From NCBI RefSeq assembly GCF_002797975.1, contig NZ_PGET01000001.1, forward strand, positions 4,452,001-4,516,000: DNA of 64,000 nucleotides, written 5' to 3'. Shown piece by piece: positions 28,360 to 36,189 of the stretch (within the stretch, counting starts at the first letter, position 1; each line of letters opens with the position of its first letter). Source of the DNA: [Clostridium] celerecrescens 18A (GTDB lineage Bacteria > Bacillota > Clostridia > Lachnospirales > Lachnospiraceae). Below the pieces are notes generated by a model that worked only from the letters and a program-made list of their open reading frames with translations, was not told the DNA's origin and did not search any database. A program made the position numbers and the translations under genes.

Positions 28360-28668
28360 CTATTTATTTCGTCTGCTTTTCACAAACTCAACGTAATTCA
28401 TAATTTCTTCCATTTCCTCTTCTGACAGATCACCCCCGTCAAAATGAGCAGCTAAAGTTTCAGGAGCGCGATTATACTCTTGTCCTGTTGTTAGAAAATC
28501 CATTGATACATCGAAACGTTCTGCAATCTTCTGTAACTTATCTACTGACGGCGCAGACTTGTCCCATTTTGAAATGGTACCACTGCCGAAACCAAGCTCA
28601 CTTTCAAGGTTTGGAATACTAATCCCATTAATCTTGCAAAGTTCACGAATACGTTCTTTTAGTGACAT
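28360..28668 (-). CDS. XRE-family phage repressor (CI-like)
   Basis: The 102-residue protein has an N-terminal helix-turn-helix (about residues 6-60, ESELGFGSGTISKWDKSAPS as recognition region) and a short acidic C-terminal tail with LSEEEMEEIMNYVEFVKSRR. It is probably the lysogenic repressor that binds the GAAAATNTTC-type sites in the adjacent region. Its recognition-helix segment resembles that of the divergently placed Cro-like protein (ISKWDKSAPSVDKLQ versus ICKWNENIPSVDKIQ), as expected if both read the same operators. Confidence 0.85.
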   Translation of the reverse strand: MSLKERIRELCKINGISIPNLESELGFGSGTISKWDKSAPSVDKLQKIAERFDVSMDFLTTGQEYNRAPETLAAHFDGGDLSEEEMEEIMNYVEFVKSRRNK

Positions 28669-28711
28669 TTTATGCCTCCTTAAATTACATGAAAATTTTC
28701 CGGAAAAACCA

Positions 28712-28740
28712 TTGACAAACTGAAAATATTCATGTAATAT
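28712..28740 (+). promoter_or_regulatory. Rightward (lytic) promoter
   Basis: TTGACA (28712-28717), 17-base spacer, TAATAT (28735-28740). The operator TGAAAATATTCA lies within the spacer, so repressor binding would block polymerase. The first gene downstream is the Cro-like gene, 160 bases away. Confidence 0.8.
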
Positions 28741-28840
28741 AAAGACATGACATGAAAATATTCAATTAAATGCCCTTTCCACTCAATGAATGCCAATTAA
28801 GAAGTTATGTAGCATGAAAAAAATCAGTTTATCTATAAAG

Positions 28841-28869
28841 ATGATAGAATATTTTCGCCTATATGTCAA
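28841..28869 (-). promoter_or_regulatory. Leftward promoter of the repressor
   Basis: On the minus strand TTGACA (28864-28869), 17-base spacer, TATCAT (28841-28846). The operator GAATATTTTC lies in its spacer. It points towards the rightward promoter, so the two transcripts overlap for about 100 bases. Confidence 0.75.
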
Positions 28870-28908
28870 TAGTTTTAGATGAAAATTTTCAATTAAGGAG
28901 GTGTTTTT

Positions 28909-29106
28909 GTGTTTTTCGACAAGATAAGAGCTCTCGCAGAGGAAAAAGGAATTTCAATTTACAAATTAGAAAAGGATGCAGAACTTTCAAAAGGTAGCAT
29001 TTGTAAGTGGAATGAGAACATTCCGTCTGTAGATAAGATTCAAAGGGTTGCAAAATTATTGGGTGTAACCGTAGACAGCTTACTAGAAGACTCCCAGGAT
29101 ACATAA
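28909..29106 (+). CDS. XRE-family Cro-like regulator
   Basis: The 65-residue protein is a minimal helix-turn-helix domain (FFDKIRALAEEKGISIYKLEKD..., recognition region KGSICKWNENIPS). It starts at GTG with AAGGAGG eight bases upstream. It is the first rightward gene and resembles the repressor's DNA-binding part, so it is likely the Cro-type switch protein. Confidence 0.82.
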   Translation: MFFDKIRALAEEKGISIYKLEKDAELSKGSICKWNENIPSVDKIQRVAKLLGVTVDSLLEDSQDT

Positions 29107-29135
29107 CAGTACATTGAAAAGGAGGAGGTGAGAGA

Positions 29136-29288
29136 ATGTCAGAAGCTGAAAAGAAGTGGAATGCCATGGAAAAAAGAATTGCTGACCTTGAAAGGAAAGT
29201 TCAAAGTCAGCAAGAAGCATTTAATTATTACCTGGATTATGAAAAGCAGAGCCAGGTTGAGCTTAAAGAGATTCTAAAAAATTTGTAA
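29136..29288 (+). CDS. Small coiled-coil protein
   Basis: The 50-residue product begins at an ATG with GGAGGAGGTGAG upstream. It is almost entirely helical, with a heptad-like pattern (MEKRIADLERKVQSQQEAF). No function recognised; it is the second gene of the early rightward transcript. Confidence 0.65.
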   Translation: MSEAEKKWNAMEKRIADLERKVQSQQEAFNYYLDYEKQSQVELKEILKNL

Positions 29289-29477
29289 ATCAGTTTTGGA
29301 CTCGTTGATGACATCGATACAAACATGATGCAGTAAATTACCAAAGTCGGTGGGTTTAATCGTATTTTTACGAGTAGTTACAATAAACCCGTCATCAAGG
29401 TTTTCTTGATAAAACTTAAAAATTAATTGGTAATTAGGGGTGGCCTTGATTTCTTCATATATGCTCTCTATATGCAT
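29274..29477 (-). CDS. Possible small protein on the opposite strand
   Basis: A 67-residue frame on the minus strand (starting MHIESIYEEIKATPNYQL) fills the gap between two plus-strand early genes, with balanced amino-acid composition. Its ribosome binding site is weak, and its end overlaps the preceding gene by 15 bases in convergent orientation. No family recognised. The plus strand of this 250-base gap has no frame of note. Confidence 0.3.
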   Translation of the reverse strand: MHIESIYEEIKATPNYQLIFKFYQENLDDGFIVTTRKNTIKPTDFGNLLHHVCIDVINESKTDLQIF

Positions 29478-29538
29478 CTTAAAAGCCCAGATCGGAGTAG
29501 GCGGTATCCTTGTAAGGATTATGAGAGGAGGGAGAACA

Positions 29539-29724
29539 ATGTCGGACAAACAATTTCTAACAATCAAGGACTGCGTGGAACGTCATGGCATAAGCCATAA
29601 CACGATAGAGTCCCTGTTCAAACGTAAAGGATCTCCTGCCATCCGTGTTGGCCGCAGATGGCAGGTTGATGTAAACAAGTGGGATCAGTATCTGCTTAAA
29701 TTAGCAGAAGAAAGTAAGGGGTGA
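29539..29724 (+). CDS. Helix-turn-helix / excisionase-type DNA-binding protein
   Basis: The 61-residue product starts at an ATG with GAGGAGGGAG upstream. It reads as an excisionase-family winged helix: FLTIKDCVERHGISHNTIE, then RKGSPAIRVGRRWQVDVNKWDQYLLK, the usual pattern of MerR-like helix-turn-helix_17 proteins. It could direct excision with the integrase or act as an early regulator. Confidence 0.72.
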   Translation: MSDKQFLTIKDCVERHGISHNTIESLFKRKGSPAIRVGRRWQVDVNKWDQYLLKLAEESKG

Positions 29725-29729
29725 AGGCA

Positions 29730-29882
29730 ATGCAAAAGTACTTTGATAACTTAGATGATTACACTGACCACAGCAGACACCCCGTAATGGACAAGGTTAT
29801 ATGCTATATGAAGATGGCACTTATTTTTCTGGCAAGCTTGGCCTTGCTGTTTGCGGTATGCGGCTCGTTGGAAGTGATGTGA
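29730..29882 (+). CDS. Small single-helix membrane protein
   Basis: The 50-residue product has a charged N-terminal half and one transmembrane helix near residues 28-47 (ALIFLASLALLFAVCG). The start lies five bases after the previous stop with GGGGTGAAGG as ribosome binding site. Unknown function in the early operon. Confidence 0.55.
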   Translation: MQKYFDNLDDYTDHSRHPVMDKVICYMKMALIFLASLALLFAVCGSLEVM

Positions 29883-29895
29883 GAGGGGGCAAGCC

Positions 29896-30135
29896 ATGGT
29901 GAATCAAGAACAGGACAACCAACTTTTGCAGGCAGTAAAAGAGCTCATTGAAAAGTGTATTCCAATGAGTGACATAGACTATGAGGCCTTTATAGCGGAC
30001 TGGATTAGTAAGTTCGATGGACAGATCGACCCGTTTATGTCGAAGTTTTATGATGAGATGGTCAAGATAATCGATATATGCCGGAAGGATAAAAAAGAGA
30101 CCCCAGCTGCGGGAACAGCCAGGGAATCCAAGTAA
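29896..30135 (+). CDS. Phage hypothetical protein
   Basis: The 79-residue acidic, mostly helical protein has a Lys/Glu/Ala-rich tail. GAGAGGGGG lies upstream of the ATG. It belongs to the run of closely spaced small early genes. No family recognised. Confidence 0.6.
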   Translation: MVNQEQDNQLLQAVKELIEKCIPMSDIDYEAFIADWISKFDGQIDPFMSKFYDEMVKIIDICRKDKKETPAAGTARESK

Positions 30136-30187
30136 CTGGTAATTAATTTACACCCTTATTATACATAGGGCTCAGGAGGAAATCAAG

Positions 30188-30370
30188 ATGGAAGATGGAA
30201 CTATTATGGTTAATGTATCTTTAGCCAGATATGAGAATGGAATACGTGCGATGGCGCGAATAGAAGCCTTAAAAGCCTTTGCTATCAAAAGCGATTACAA
30301 TATTTCACGGGAGGACATTGCTAGCATTTTGGGATTTGAGCTTCCCGTAGAGGTAGAAAAAGATGAGTAA
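30188..30370 (+). CDS. Phage hypothetical protein
   Basis: The 60-residue product has CAGGAGG before its ATG. It is a short mixed alpha/beta protein with a helical C-terminus (NISREDIASILGF). Its stop overlaps the next start by 8 bases. No function recognised. Confidence 0.6.
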   Translation: MEDGTIMVNVSLARYENGIRAMARIEALKAFAIKSDYNISREDIASILGFELPVEVEKDE

Positions 30371-30515
30371 GAAATATCGTAAGCTCTGGATTCTTCTCAG
30401 GGAGAAACTGACTGATTATGAAAACAACGAGAAGGATCTGGAGGATAAGGAAGTCTATCATTTTGTACTGACTGAGATGAACAAAATGGAAGCTGCGGAA
30501 TTTTTGGAGGATTAA
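30363..30515 (+). CDS. Small acidic phage protein
   Basis: The 50-residue product overlaps the previous stop by 8 bases (ATGAGTAA), implying translational coupling. It is charged and helical (ENNEKDLEDKEVYHF) with no recognised domain. Confidence 0.55.
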   Translation: MSKKYRKLWILLREKLTDYENNEKDLEDKEVYHFVLTEMNKMEAAEFLED

Positions 30516-30516
30516 G

Positions 30517-30723
30517 ATGTTTAAGACAGAAAAGGATTTTATAGGCTATCAAGGAATTTGCTCACAAAAGGGAATCAATATAGAAAAGGATCGGGCTTTT
30601 GATTATGTTACGGAACAAATTAATACAGATCCATCTCTAAAAGAAGAATTCCAGAAAGCAATGGTAGACTGGTTCTTTTCGGGAGATTTCATAAAAGTGT
30701 ATAGAGAAGAGGAGGAAATGTAA
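30517..30723 (+). CDS. Phage hypothetical protein
   Basis: The 68-residue product starts one base after the previous stop, with TTGGAGGA upstream, and its stop overlaps the start of the ATPase gene. It is helical with an acidic tail. It lies at the head of the recombination module and may work with it; no family recognised. Confidence 0.6.
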   Translation: MFKTEKDFIGYQGICSQKGINIEKDRAFDYVTEQINTDPSLKEEFQKAMVDWFFSGDFIKVYREEEEM

Positions 30724-31364
30724 TGTCAAAAGTAATCTGTATTGCCGGCGAGTCTGGTTCTGGGAAGACAACTTCCATGAGGAATTTAGATCCCAAATCT
30801 ACATATTACATAGATGCGGACAAGAAAGGATTGTCCTGGAAAGGCTGGAGAGGTCAGTATAACGAGGAGAATAAGAACTACTTAAAATGTGATGATGCTA
30901 ATGTGGTTCGGATGTATATTAAAAAGCTGGCACAGGATTGTCCTCGAATAAAGACCATTGTAATTGATACGATCAATGGCCTTATGGTGGCAGATGAAAT
31001 GCGCCGGAGTAAGGAAAAAGGATTTGACAAGTGGGTAGATCTGGCTGCATGTGTCTGGGATCTGGTCTGCGAATGCTATGACTACCGAGATGATCTTATT
31101 ATTATTTTTTCGGCCCATACACAAACGGACCATGACGAAAATGGATATATGTTCACCAGGATTAAGACTTCCGGGAAGAAGCTGGACAAGATTGTTCTTG
31201 AAAGTAAGTTTACTACAGTGCTTCTTTCCAAATGTGTTGATGGGAAATATCTGTTTGAAACTCAGGCCAAGAACAGCACGGCAAAAACTCCCTTAGGAGC
31301 ATTTGAAACCTTTGAAATAGAAAATGACATTGTACAAGTTATTCAAGCATTGGAGGAATATTAA
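30723..31364 (+). CDS. Phage AAA ATPase (AAA_24 / Sak4-like recombination ATPase)
   Basis: The 213-residue protein opens with a P-loop, IAGESGSGKTTSMRNLDP at residues 6-23, then a Walker B-like TIVIDTING and a RecA-like core with FSAHTQTD. It matches the AAA_24-type phage nucleotide-binding proteins related to Sak4 annealing/recombination ATPases. The next gene, one base downstream, encodes its usual SSB-like partner, which supports a role in phage replication and recombination. Confidence 0.78.
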   Translation: MSKVICIAGESGSGKTTSMRNLDPKSTYYIDADKKGLSWKGWRGQYNEENKNYLKCDDANVVRMYIKKLAQDCPRIKTIVIDTINGLMVADEMRRSKEKGFDKWVDLAACVWDLVCECYDYRDDLIIIFSAHTQTDHDENGYMFTRIKTSGKKLDKIVLESKFTTVLLSKCVDGKYLFETQAKNSTAKTPLGAFETFEIENDIVQVIQALEEY

Positions 31365-31970
31365 ATGAGACAATTAAATGGTTTTGCACAGGCACAGGCT
31401 TATTCGGAAACGGACCGTCTCCCGATTGGTGGATATTTATTGAAAATTTTAGATGTGAAGTATCAGACAAATGACTGGGGGGATATTATTCTGCTTTCAT
31501 TTGATGTGGTAGAAGGGGATCAGAAGGATTTCTTCTCTAACAATTACAAGGCTCAAACTGGTGAGGATAAAAAGTGGAAAGGAAATTACCGGTTGCGGGT
31601 TCCTAAAGATGATGGAAGCGATCAAGATGAATGGGCGATGCGCCGGTTCAAGACGGTGATTAAAAACTTTGAGGAATCCAATTCAGGCTATCACTGGAAT
31701 TGGGACGAGCAGACATTAAAGGGTAAGCAGATTGGAGCTTTATTCAATAACAAAGAGTATGAGTTTGAAGGTCGCCGAGGTTTCTTCACCAACTGCCATA
31801 GCCTTGTGATGGCAGAGAAAATCCGTTCTGGAAAGTTTGAAGTACCAGACGATACTTTGTTAAAGAAGGGGAATGGACAAGTTCAGTCAGGACAATATAC
31901 AAATTCTATCGGAGATGGCTTTATGAACATTCCAGACGGTGTAGAAGATGAAGGGCTACCCTTTAACTAA
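31365..31970 (+). CDS. SSB-like phage protein (DUF669-like)
   Basis: The 201-residue protein is beta-rich in its first 150 residues (LPIGGYLLKILDVKYQ, GDIILLSFDVVEGD) and ends in a Gly/Asn/Gln-rich disordered tail that finishes with the acidic EDEGLPFN. That layout is typical of phage single-strand binding proteins with an acidic C-terminal tip. It is directly coupled to the ATPase gene. The DUF669 assignment is by pattern and context. Confidence 0.65.
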   Translation: MRQLNGFAQAQAYSETDRLPIGGYLLKILDVKYQTNDWGDIILLSFDVVEGDQKDFFSNNYKAQTGEDKKWKGNYRLRVPKDDGSDQDEWAMRRFKTVIKNFEESNSGYHWNWDEQTLKGKQIGALFNNKEYEFEGRRGFFTNCHSLVMAEKIRSGKFEVPDDTLLKKGNGQVQSGQYTNSIGDGFMNIPDGVEDEGLPFN

Positions 31971-31979
31971 GGTGATTAC

Positions 31980-32501
31980 ATGGCGTATACAAACTTTGAA
32001 ATTGACCGCTGCGTTGAATCTTTGGTTTTACTGGTGGATACAAGAGAACAACCAACGAAGCGCCTTAAAGACCGCCTGGAGGCTACGGGGCTGCCTTATG
32101 AACGCCAGAAGCTTGATGTGGGGGATTATTCATGCAAATGTACACTTCCTGGTGGGGAGTCTTTCGATCTCTCTGCCAGAGTGGTTATTGAGCGGAAAAT
32201 GAACCTGGATGAACTCTGTATGTGTTTTGGGAAGGAACGGCCCCGGTTTGAACGGGAATTTGAGCGGGCGGCAGAAGCCGGGACAAAAGTTTATCTGCTG
32301 GTAGAGGGAGACAACTGGGAAAAGGCTTATAACGGGAAATATCGCAGTCTCCTAAAGCCGCAGGCGTTGGTTGCCAGTATTGATGCTTTTCGGGCAAGGT
32401 ATGGAATGCAGCTGGATTTTTGCAAGCCTGAGACAACTGGAAAGCTGATCAGGGATATCCTGCATCGAGAGCTTAAGGAATATTTGCAGAGGTGTGATTA
32501 A
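31980..32501 (+). CDS. ERCC4-domain nuclease
   Basis: The 173-residue protein consists of one ERCC4/XPF nuclease domain. It has LLVDTREQPTKRLKDRL, then KLDVGDYSCKC, the catalytic V/I-ERK in VVIERKMNLDEL, and a helical end. Family members cut branched or flapped DNA. It lies in the replication/recombination module between the SSB-like and zinc-finger primase genes. Confidence 0.85.
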   Translation: MAYTNFEIDRCVESLVLLVDTREQPTKRLKDRLEATGLPYERQKLDVGDYSCKCTLPGGESFDLSARVVIERKMNLDELCMCFGKERPRFEREFERAAEAGTKVYLLVEGDNWEKAYNGKYRSLLKPQALVASIDAFRARYGMQLDFCKPETTGKLIRDILHRELKEYLQRCD

Positions 32502-32505
32502 ATTG

Positions 32506-32994
32506 ATGGTAGAAGAGATTAAGTCTACATACAGCATGAGGGATATTGTTTCCCAGTACGGCTTTCAATTGAATAGGAGGGGGTTCATTTCCTGCCCCTT
32601 CCATGAGGGGGACCGACAGGCTTCTCTTAAGGTTTACGACCGGGATTTTCACTGTCATGCCTGCGGAGCTAACGGGGATATATTTACTTTTGTTCAAATG
32701 ATGGACAGTATTGGATTTAAAGAGGCGTTTCAAGTCCTTGGAGGAACCTATGAAAAACCGACTTTTGCCTCTAGGTTAACCGTTTATAAGTCCCAGAAGC
32801 GCCGGGACATGTTGAGGAAAGAGCAGGAGAGGCACGATAAAAAGAAATGGCTTAACTGTATGCTCATAGGTGTTTTCCGGGCATATATGGACCGTTCAGA
32901 GCCTTTGAGCGATGTCTGGTGTGATAGTTACAATGCCTTGCAATATCAGCTTTATGTGCAGGCAGAATTAAATGATAAAGAAGCGAGGTGGTAG
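32506..32994 (+). CDS. CHC2 zinc-finger primase-like protein
   Basis: The product has about 162 residues. The N-terminal 70 carry a CHC2 zinc ribbon (CPFHEGD near residue 27, CHACGANGDIFTF near 49) as in DnaG primases. The rest is helical and basic, and no TOPRIM catalytic domain is present. AGGTGA precedes ATG 32506. It likely recognises priming sites for the DUF927 protein downstream. Confidence 0.82.
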   Translation: MVEEIKSTYSMRDIVSQYGFQLNRRGFISCPFHEGDRQASLKVYDRDFHCHACGANGDIFTFVQMMDSIGFKEAFQVLGGTYEKPTFASRLTVYKSQKRRDMLRKEQERHDKKKWLNCMLIGVFRAYMDRSEPLSDVWCDSYNALQYQLYVQAELNDKEARW

Positions 32995-32995
32995 C

Positions 32996-34882
32996 ATGGT
33001 GCCGTTGAATGAGCTCACGGCAGAAACAATATTATCCAGTGCAATTTTGGCAGAAGTTTTTGACCAGGAAGACGAGCTGTACCGATCGGAGCTCCTTGCT
33101 TCCCTCGGTGTAAGAGCTGCGGAGCTAAAAGTAAAAACAGAATTCAGGGATATGGTGGCCGCATTTAAACGGGTTGAAAAGGAAATGAAGCGCCAGGAAC
33201 GGGAAAAGAGCAGGATGCCCAGCTACCTTGATAATTGGACAAATTTTTCAGGCCCCTATGACAATATGCAGTGCAAGGAATGGCTTGCCACAGAAAACGG
33301 GATCTGCCTTAGAAACCCGTCTACGGGATATACAGATATACTGGCCTGCTATCATCCGATTCTTCCGATCGAGCGTTTGAAGAACCTGGAAACAGGAGAA
33401 GAGCAGATCAAACTGGCCTATAAACGGAATGGCCGGTGGGAGGAGATCATCGTTCCCAAGACTATGGTCACATCTGCAAATAAGATTGTGTCCCTGTCAG
33501 GCCGTGGGATTGCCGTTACCAGCGAGAATGCAAAGTATTTGGTGAGATATCTTGCTGATGTGGAAAATGCCAATGAGGAGCATATAGCTGTTCAGTATTC
33601 AACGTCAAAGCTGGGCTGGATCCGTGGAGGATTCCTACCTTACGATACAGAAATTGTTTTTGATGGAGACGCACGCTTCCGGCAGATTTATGAAAGCATT
33701 GGACAGGATGGAAGCCGGACGAAGTGGTTTGACCATGTGTCAGCCCTGCGTAAGGCAGGAAGAATAGAGGTCAAGTTCATGCTGGCTGCAGCGTTTTCCA
33801 GCGTACTTGTTCAGCCACTTGGAGGGCTTCCATATTTTGTTGATCTCTGGGGAGAAACGGAAGGCGGTAAAACCGTATCCCTGATGTTGGCAGCATCGGT
33901 CTGGGCTGATCCGGACGAGAGTGATTACATAAAGGATTATAAGGGCACAGAGGTCGGCTTAGAGGCCATCTGCGATCTGTTAAATAACCTTCCCTTGATT
34001 CTGGACGATTCCAGCAAAAAGAACCGGAAAATTGAAGATAACTTTGAGGGACTGGTGTATGATTTGTGTTCTGGAAAGGGAAAAACCCGTTCTAACAAGG
34101 ACCTGGGACTGAATCGAGAAAACCACTGGAAGAACTGTATCCTAACTAACGGAGAGCGGCCTTTAAGCTCTTATGTGACCCAGGGCGGAGCAATTAACCG
34201 TATTCTTGAAATAGAGTGCGGGGAACGTGTTTTTGAAAGCCCTGGCAATACTGCAGAACTGGTTAAGCGGAATTACGGACATGCCGGCCGAGAATTTGTT
34301 GAGGTCATAAAAGAACTTGGTATTGAGAAGATCAGGGAAATTCAGCAAGAATTTGCAAAGCGGCTGGCCGATGATGAGAAGATGCAGAAGCAGAGCCTTT
34401 CCCTCTCCATTGTCCTTACGGCGGATAAGATCGCCACGGATTACCTGTTCAAAGACGGAGAGTATATCAGTTTGGAGGAAGCTAAAGAGGTCCTGGTGGA
34501 CCGTAATGAACTTTCAGACAATGAACGCTGCTATCAATTTATCATGGACAAGGTAGCTATGAATCCGGCTCGGTTTAATGAGGACAACGAGAATATGGAG
34601 AAGTGGGGCGTAATCGAAAATGGATATGCGATTATTCATACCACTGCATTTACCGCGTTGTGCAGAGATGGCGGTTTCTCAAAAGCTTCATTCCTTTCTT
34701 GGGCGAGCCGCAAAGACTTTTTGCAAACAGATGGAATAAAGAGCAGAAAAGTGCTGGACAAAGTAAAAAGTTTCAATGGTAATAAGGTCCGGTGCGTCTT
34801 TCTCAAGCTCAACAATGATGTGGATAAGGACGGCTTTGTCCAAATTCATGGTAATGTTCAGGAAGAGCTCCCGTTTAAGTAG
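32996..34882 (+). CDS. DUF927 family phage helicase/primase-like protein
   Basis: The 628-residue protein has a DUF927 core. It has SKLGWIRGGFLPYDTEIVFDG near residue 205, a P-loop-like DLWGETEGGKTVSLMLAASVWADPD near 280 and a Walker B-like LPLILDDSSKKN near 335. Such proteins are superfamily 3-type helicases coupled to phage or plasmid primases. GCGAGGTGG lies before ATG 32996, two bases after the zinc-finger gene. It is the largest replication protein here and is followed directly by the candidate origin. Confidence 0.82.
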   Translation: MVPLNELTAETILSSAILAEVFDQEDELYRSELLASLGVRAAELKVKTEFRDMVAAFKRVEKEMKRQEREKSRMPSYLDNWTNFSGPYDNMQCKEWLATENGICLRNPSTGYTDILACYHPILPIERLKNLETGEEQIKLAYKRNGRWEEIIVPKTMVTSANKIVSLSGRGIAVTSENAKYLVRYLADVENANEEHIAVQYSTSKLGWIRGGFLPYDTEIVFDGDARFRQIYESIGQDGSRTKWFDHVSALRKAGRIEVKFMLAAAFSSVLVQPLGGLPYFVDLWGETEGGKTVSLMLAASVWADPDESDYIKDYKGTEVGLEAICDLLNNLPLILDDSSKKNRKIEDNFEGLVYDLCSGKGKTRSNKDLGLNRENHWKNCILTNGERPLSSYVTQGGAINRILEIECGERVFESPGNTAELVKRNYGHAGREFVEVIKELGIEKIREIQQEFAKRLADDEKMQKQSLSLSIVLTADKIATDYLFKDGEYISLEEAKEVLVDRNELSDNERCYQFIMDKVAMNPARFNEDNENMEKWGVIENGYAIIHTTAFTALCRDGGFSKASFLSWASRKDFLQTDGIKSRKVLDKVKSFNGNKVRCVFLKLNNDVDKDGFVQIHGNVQEELPFK

Positions 34883-35167
34883 TAAAGTAACATATCGTGT
34901 GTCACCGCAAAAAGCTAGTATTTATCAGGGTTTGAGGGCTTTTTTACGGCATGGTAACACAGTAACAAACAAATAACACTACCTATATATGAGATATAAA
35001 ATAAAAATATGTGTGATGAATTTAACAATGTTTTTAATAAAAAGTCTCGCGCGTATGGAACTATAAAAATCTGTGTTACTGTGTTACTTAACCCATAAAA
35101 CCTTTATTTTATGCGGATTTGAGTGGTAACAAGCAAAAGGTTACTGCTATGTTACGGAGGTTACTCT
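34883..35167. other. Candidate phage replication origin with GTAAC repeats
   Basis: This 285-base AT-rich gap carries nine copies of GTAAC or its complement GTTAC, at 34890, 34954, 34962, 35075, 35083, 35126, 35140, 35151 and 35160. They include a perfect 14-base inverted repeat, GTAACACAGTAACA (34954-34967) and TGTTACTGTGTTAC (35074-35087). Between these arms the DNA is A+T rich. The location right after the helicase gene suits an origin; operator sites are the alternative. Confidence 0.5.
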
Positions 35168-35536
35168 ATGATAGAAGAAACAAATATGAATGAATACCGG
35201 TCCCTGCTGGATCGTCTTAAGAGGAATAGAGAAAATGTACCCCTGGAGCTTCTTACAACGAAGTACCAGAAATCATACAATCAGCTAAAGGAAAAACTTA
35301 GGTCCATGACAAAAGAAATCCTTCAAGACATAGTGCTTAGTAATTTGCAGATTGAGCGGAATCATGCAAATGAGAAATACATGGAGATCAATACGGCAAT
35401 CAGGGAATCCGGAATATTGGTAAAGGTGAGCCATGCAGTTTTCCTCCAACAGAATGCGGATCAGGTACTTGAATATGCTAATCAGCTGCGGGAGGTTGTT
35501 CACCGAATTGTGAAAGAGTGTGAAGAAGCCATTTAG
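35168..35536 (+). CDS. Phage hypothetical coiled-coil protein
   Basis: The 122-residue product starts at an ATG with ACGGAGG upstream; that site overlaps the last GTTAC repeats. It is predominantly helical and charged. No domain recognised. Confidence 0.65.
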   Translation: MIEETNMNEYRSLLDRLKRNRENVPLELLTTKYQKSYNQLKEKLRSMTKEILQDIVLSNLQIERNHANEKYMEINTAIRESGILVKVSHAVFLQQNADQVLEYANQLREVVHRIVKECEEAI

Positions 35537-35681
35537 ATGATTATAAGCTCAGATGATAGTAATGTCGTAGACGACAATATGAGCGAAATTTGAGCTATCA
35601 GCGTGCGCCAGAGAGCGTGAGAAAGGAATATAACAATGGAAAAGTTTTACATAGTTACACCTAGAGATCCATAAAGAGTAC

Positions 35682-36116
35682 TTGGATTACAAGACCATGT
35701 CAGAAAATGTAAATGATGCGTTTGTGGAGTTTGCAAAGGAGCAGGGTTTTGAAACTCATGAGTATTATCAGTTGGTACAGTACTTACATATTTGTCCGAC
35801 AGATGGTGACACGGATAAGTTTGGAAAATATTTTAAGAAAGACGCCCCGGGCCTGTTTAAGAAAAATTCTCAGCTCGCGAAAGCCTGGGTTAATAAATGC
35901 CAGGCATTAGGGCTGAAATCGCCGTACAAACCCAATTTGGGATTTGAATTCAGAGTTTTCGGACGGACAAGCAGCAGATTGTTTATGATAAACGATGTTT
36001 TGTATGCAAGCCTTAGCGCAGATTGTGATTTTAAAAACCTTGCTGGACTTAATGAGATAAAGGCAAGTGAATTTTTTAAAGTCATTGAGGAGTATGAGGA
36101 GTCTTTAAAAAAGTAA
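35682..36116 (+). CDS. Phage hypothetical protein, possibly frameshifted at its 5' end
   Basis: The 144-residue frame has no good start signal: TTG 35682 and ATG 35697 lack convincing ribosome binding sites. In contrast, GAAAGGA followed by ATG at 35636 begins a 12-codon frame (MEKFYIVTPRDP) that stops at 35674. The downstream frame reads IHKEYLDYKTM just there. Joining them with a +1 shift near 35663-35672 would give a single protein of about 158 residues. Either the gene is broken by one base or recoding occurs. The protein is otherwise of unknown function. Confidence 0.6.
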   Translation: MDYKTMSENVNDAFVEFAKEQGFETHEYYQLVQYLHICPTDGDTDKFGKYFKKDAPGLFKKNSQLAKAWVNKCQALGLKSPYKPNLGFEFRVFGRTSSRLFMINDVLYASLSADCDFKNLAGLNEIKASEFFKVIEEYEESLKK

Positions 36117-36189
36117 AACCCATATTTAACTGAATAAGAAAGGAGGCGGAGCTATCCGGATAAAAGCTGCAGCGGCTCCTTTCAAAAAA

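Larger units (their letters stand above)
28669..28908. promoter_or_regulatory. Lysogeny switch region with five operators
   Basis: This 240-base stretch between the repressor and Cro-like genes has no reading frame of note. Five matches to TGAAAATNTTCA are seen: 28691-28700, 28721-28732, 28753-28764, 28848-28857 (inverted form GAATATTTTC) and 28880-28891 (perfect 12-base palindrome). Two sites lie inside the spacers of the two promoters and one overlaps the Cro-like gene leader. Confidence 0.75.

Noticed and set aside
35537..35635. Hairpin GTCGTAGACGAC and a short frame in the gap after 35536
   Set aside because: The stem is short, the frame has 18 codons without a ribosome binding site, and no known RNA family is matched.
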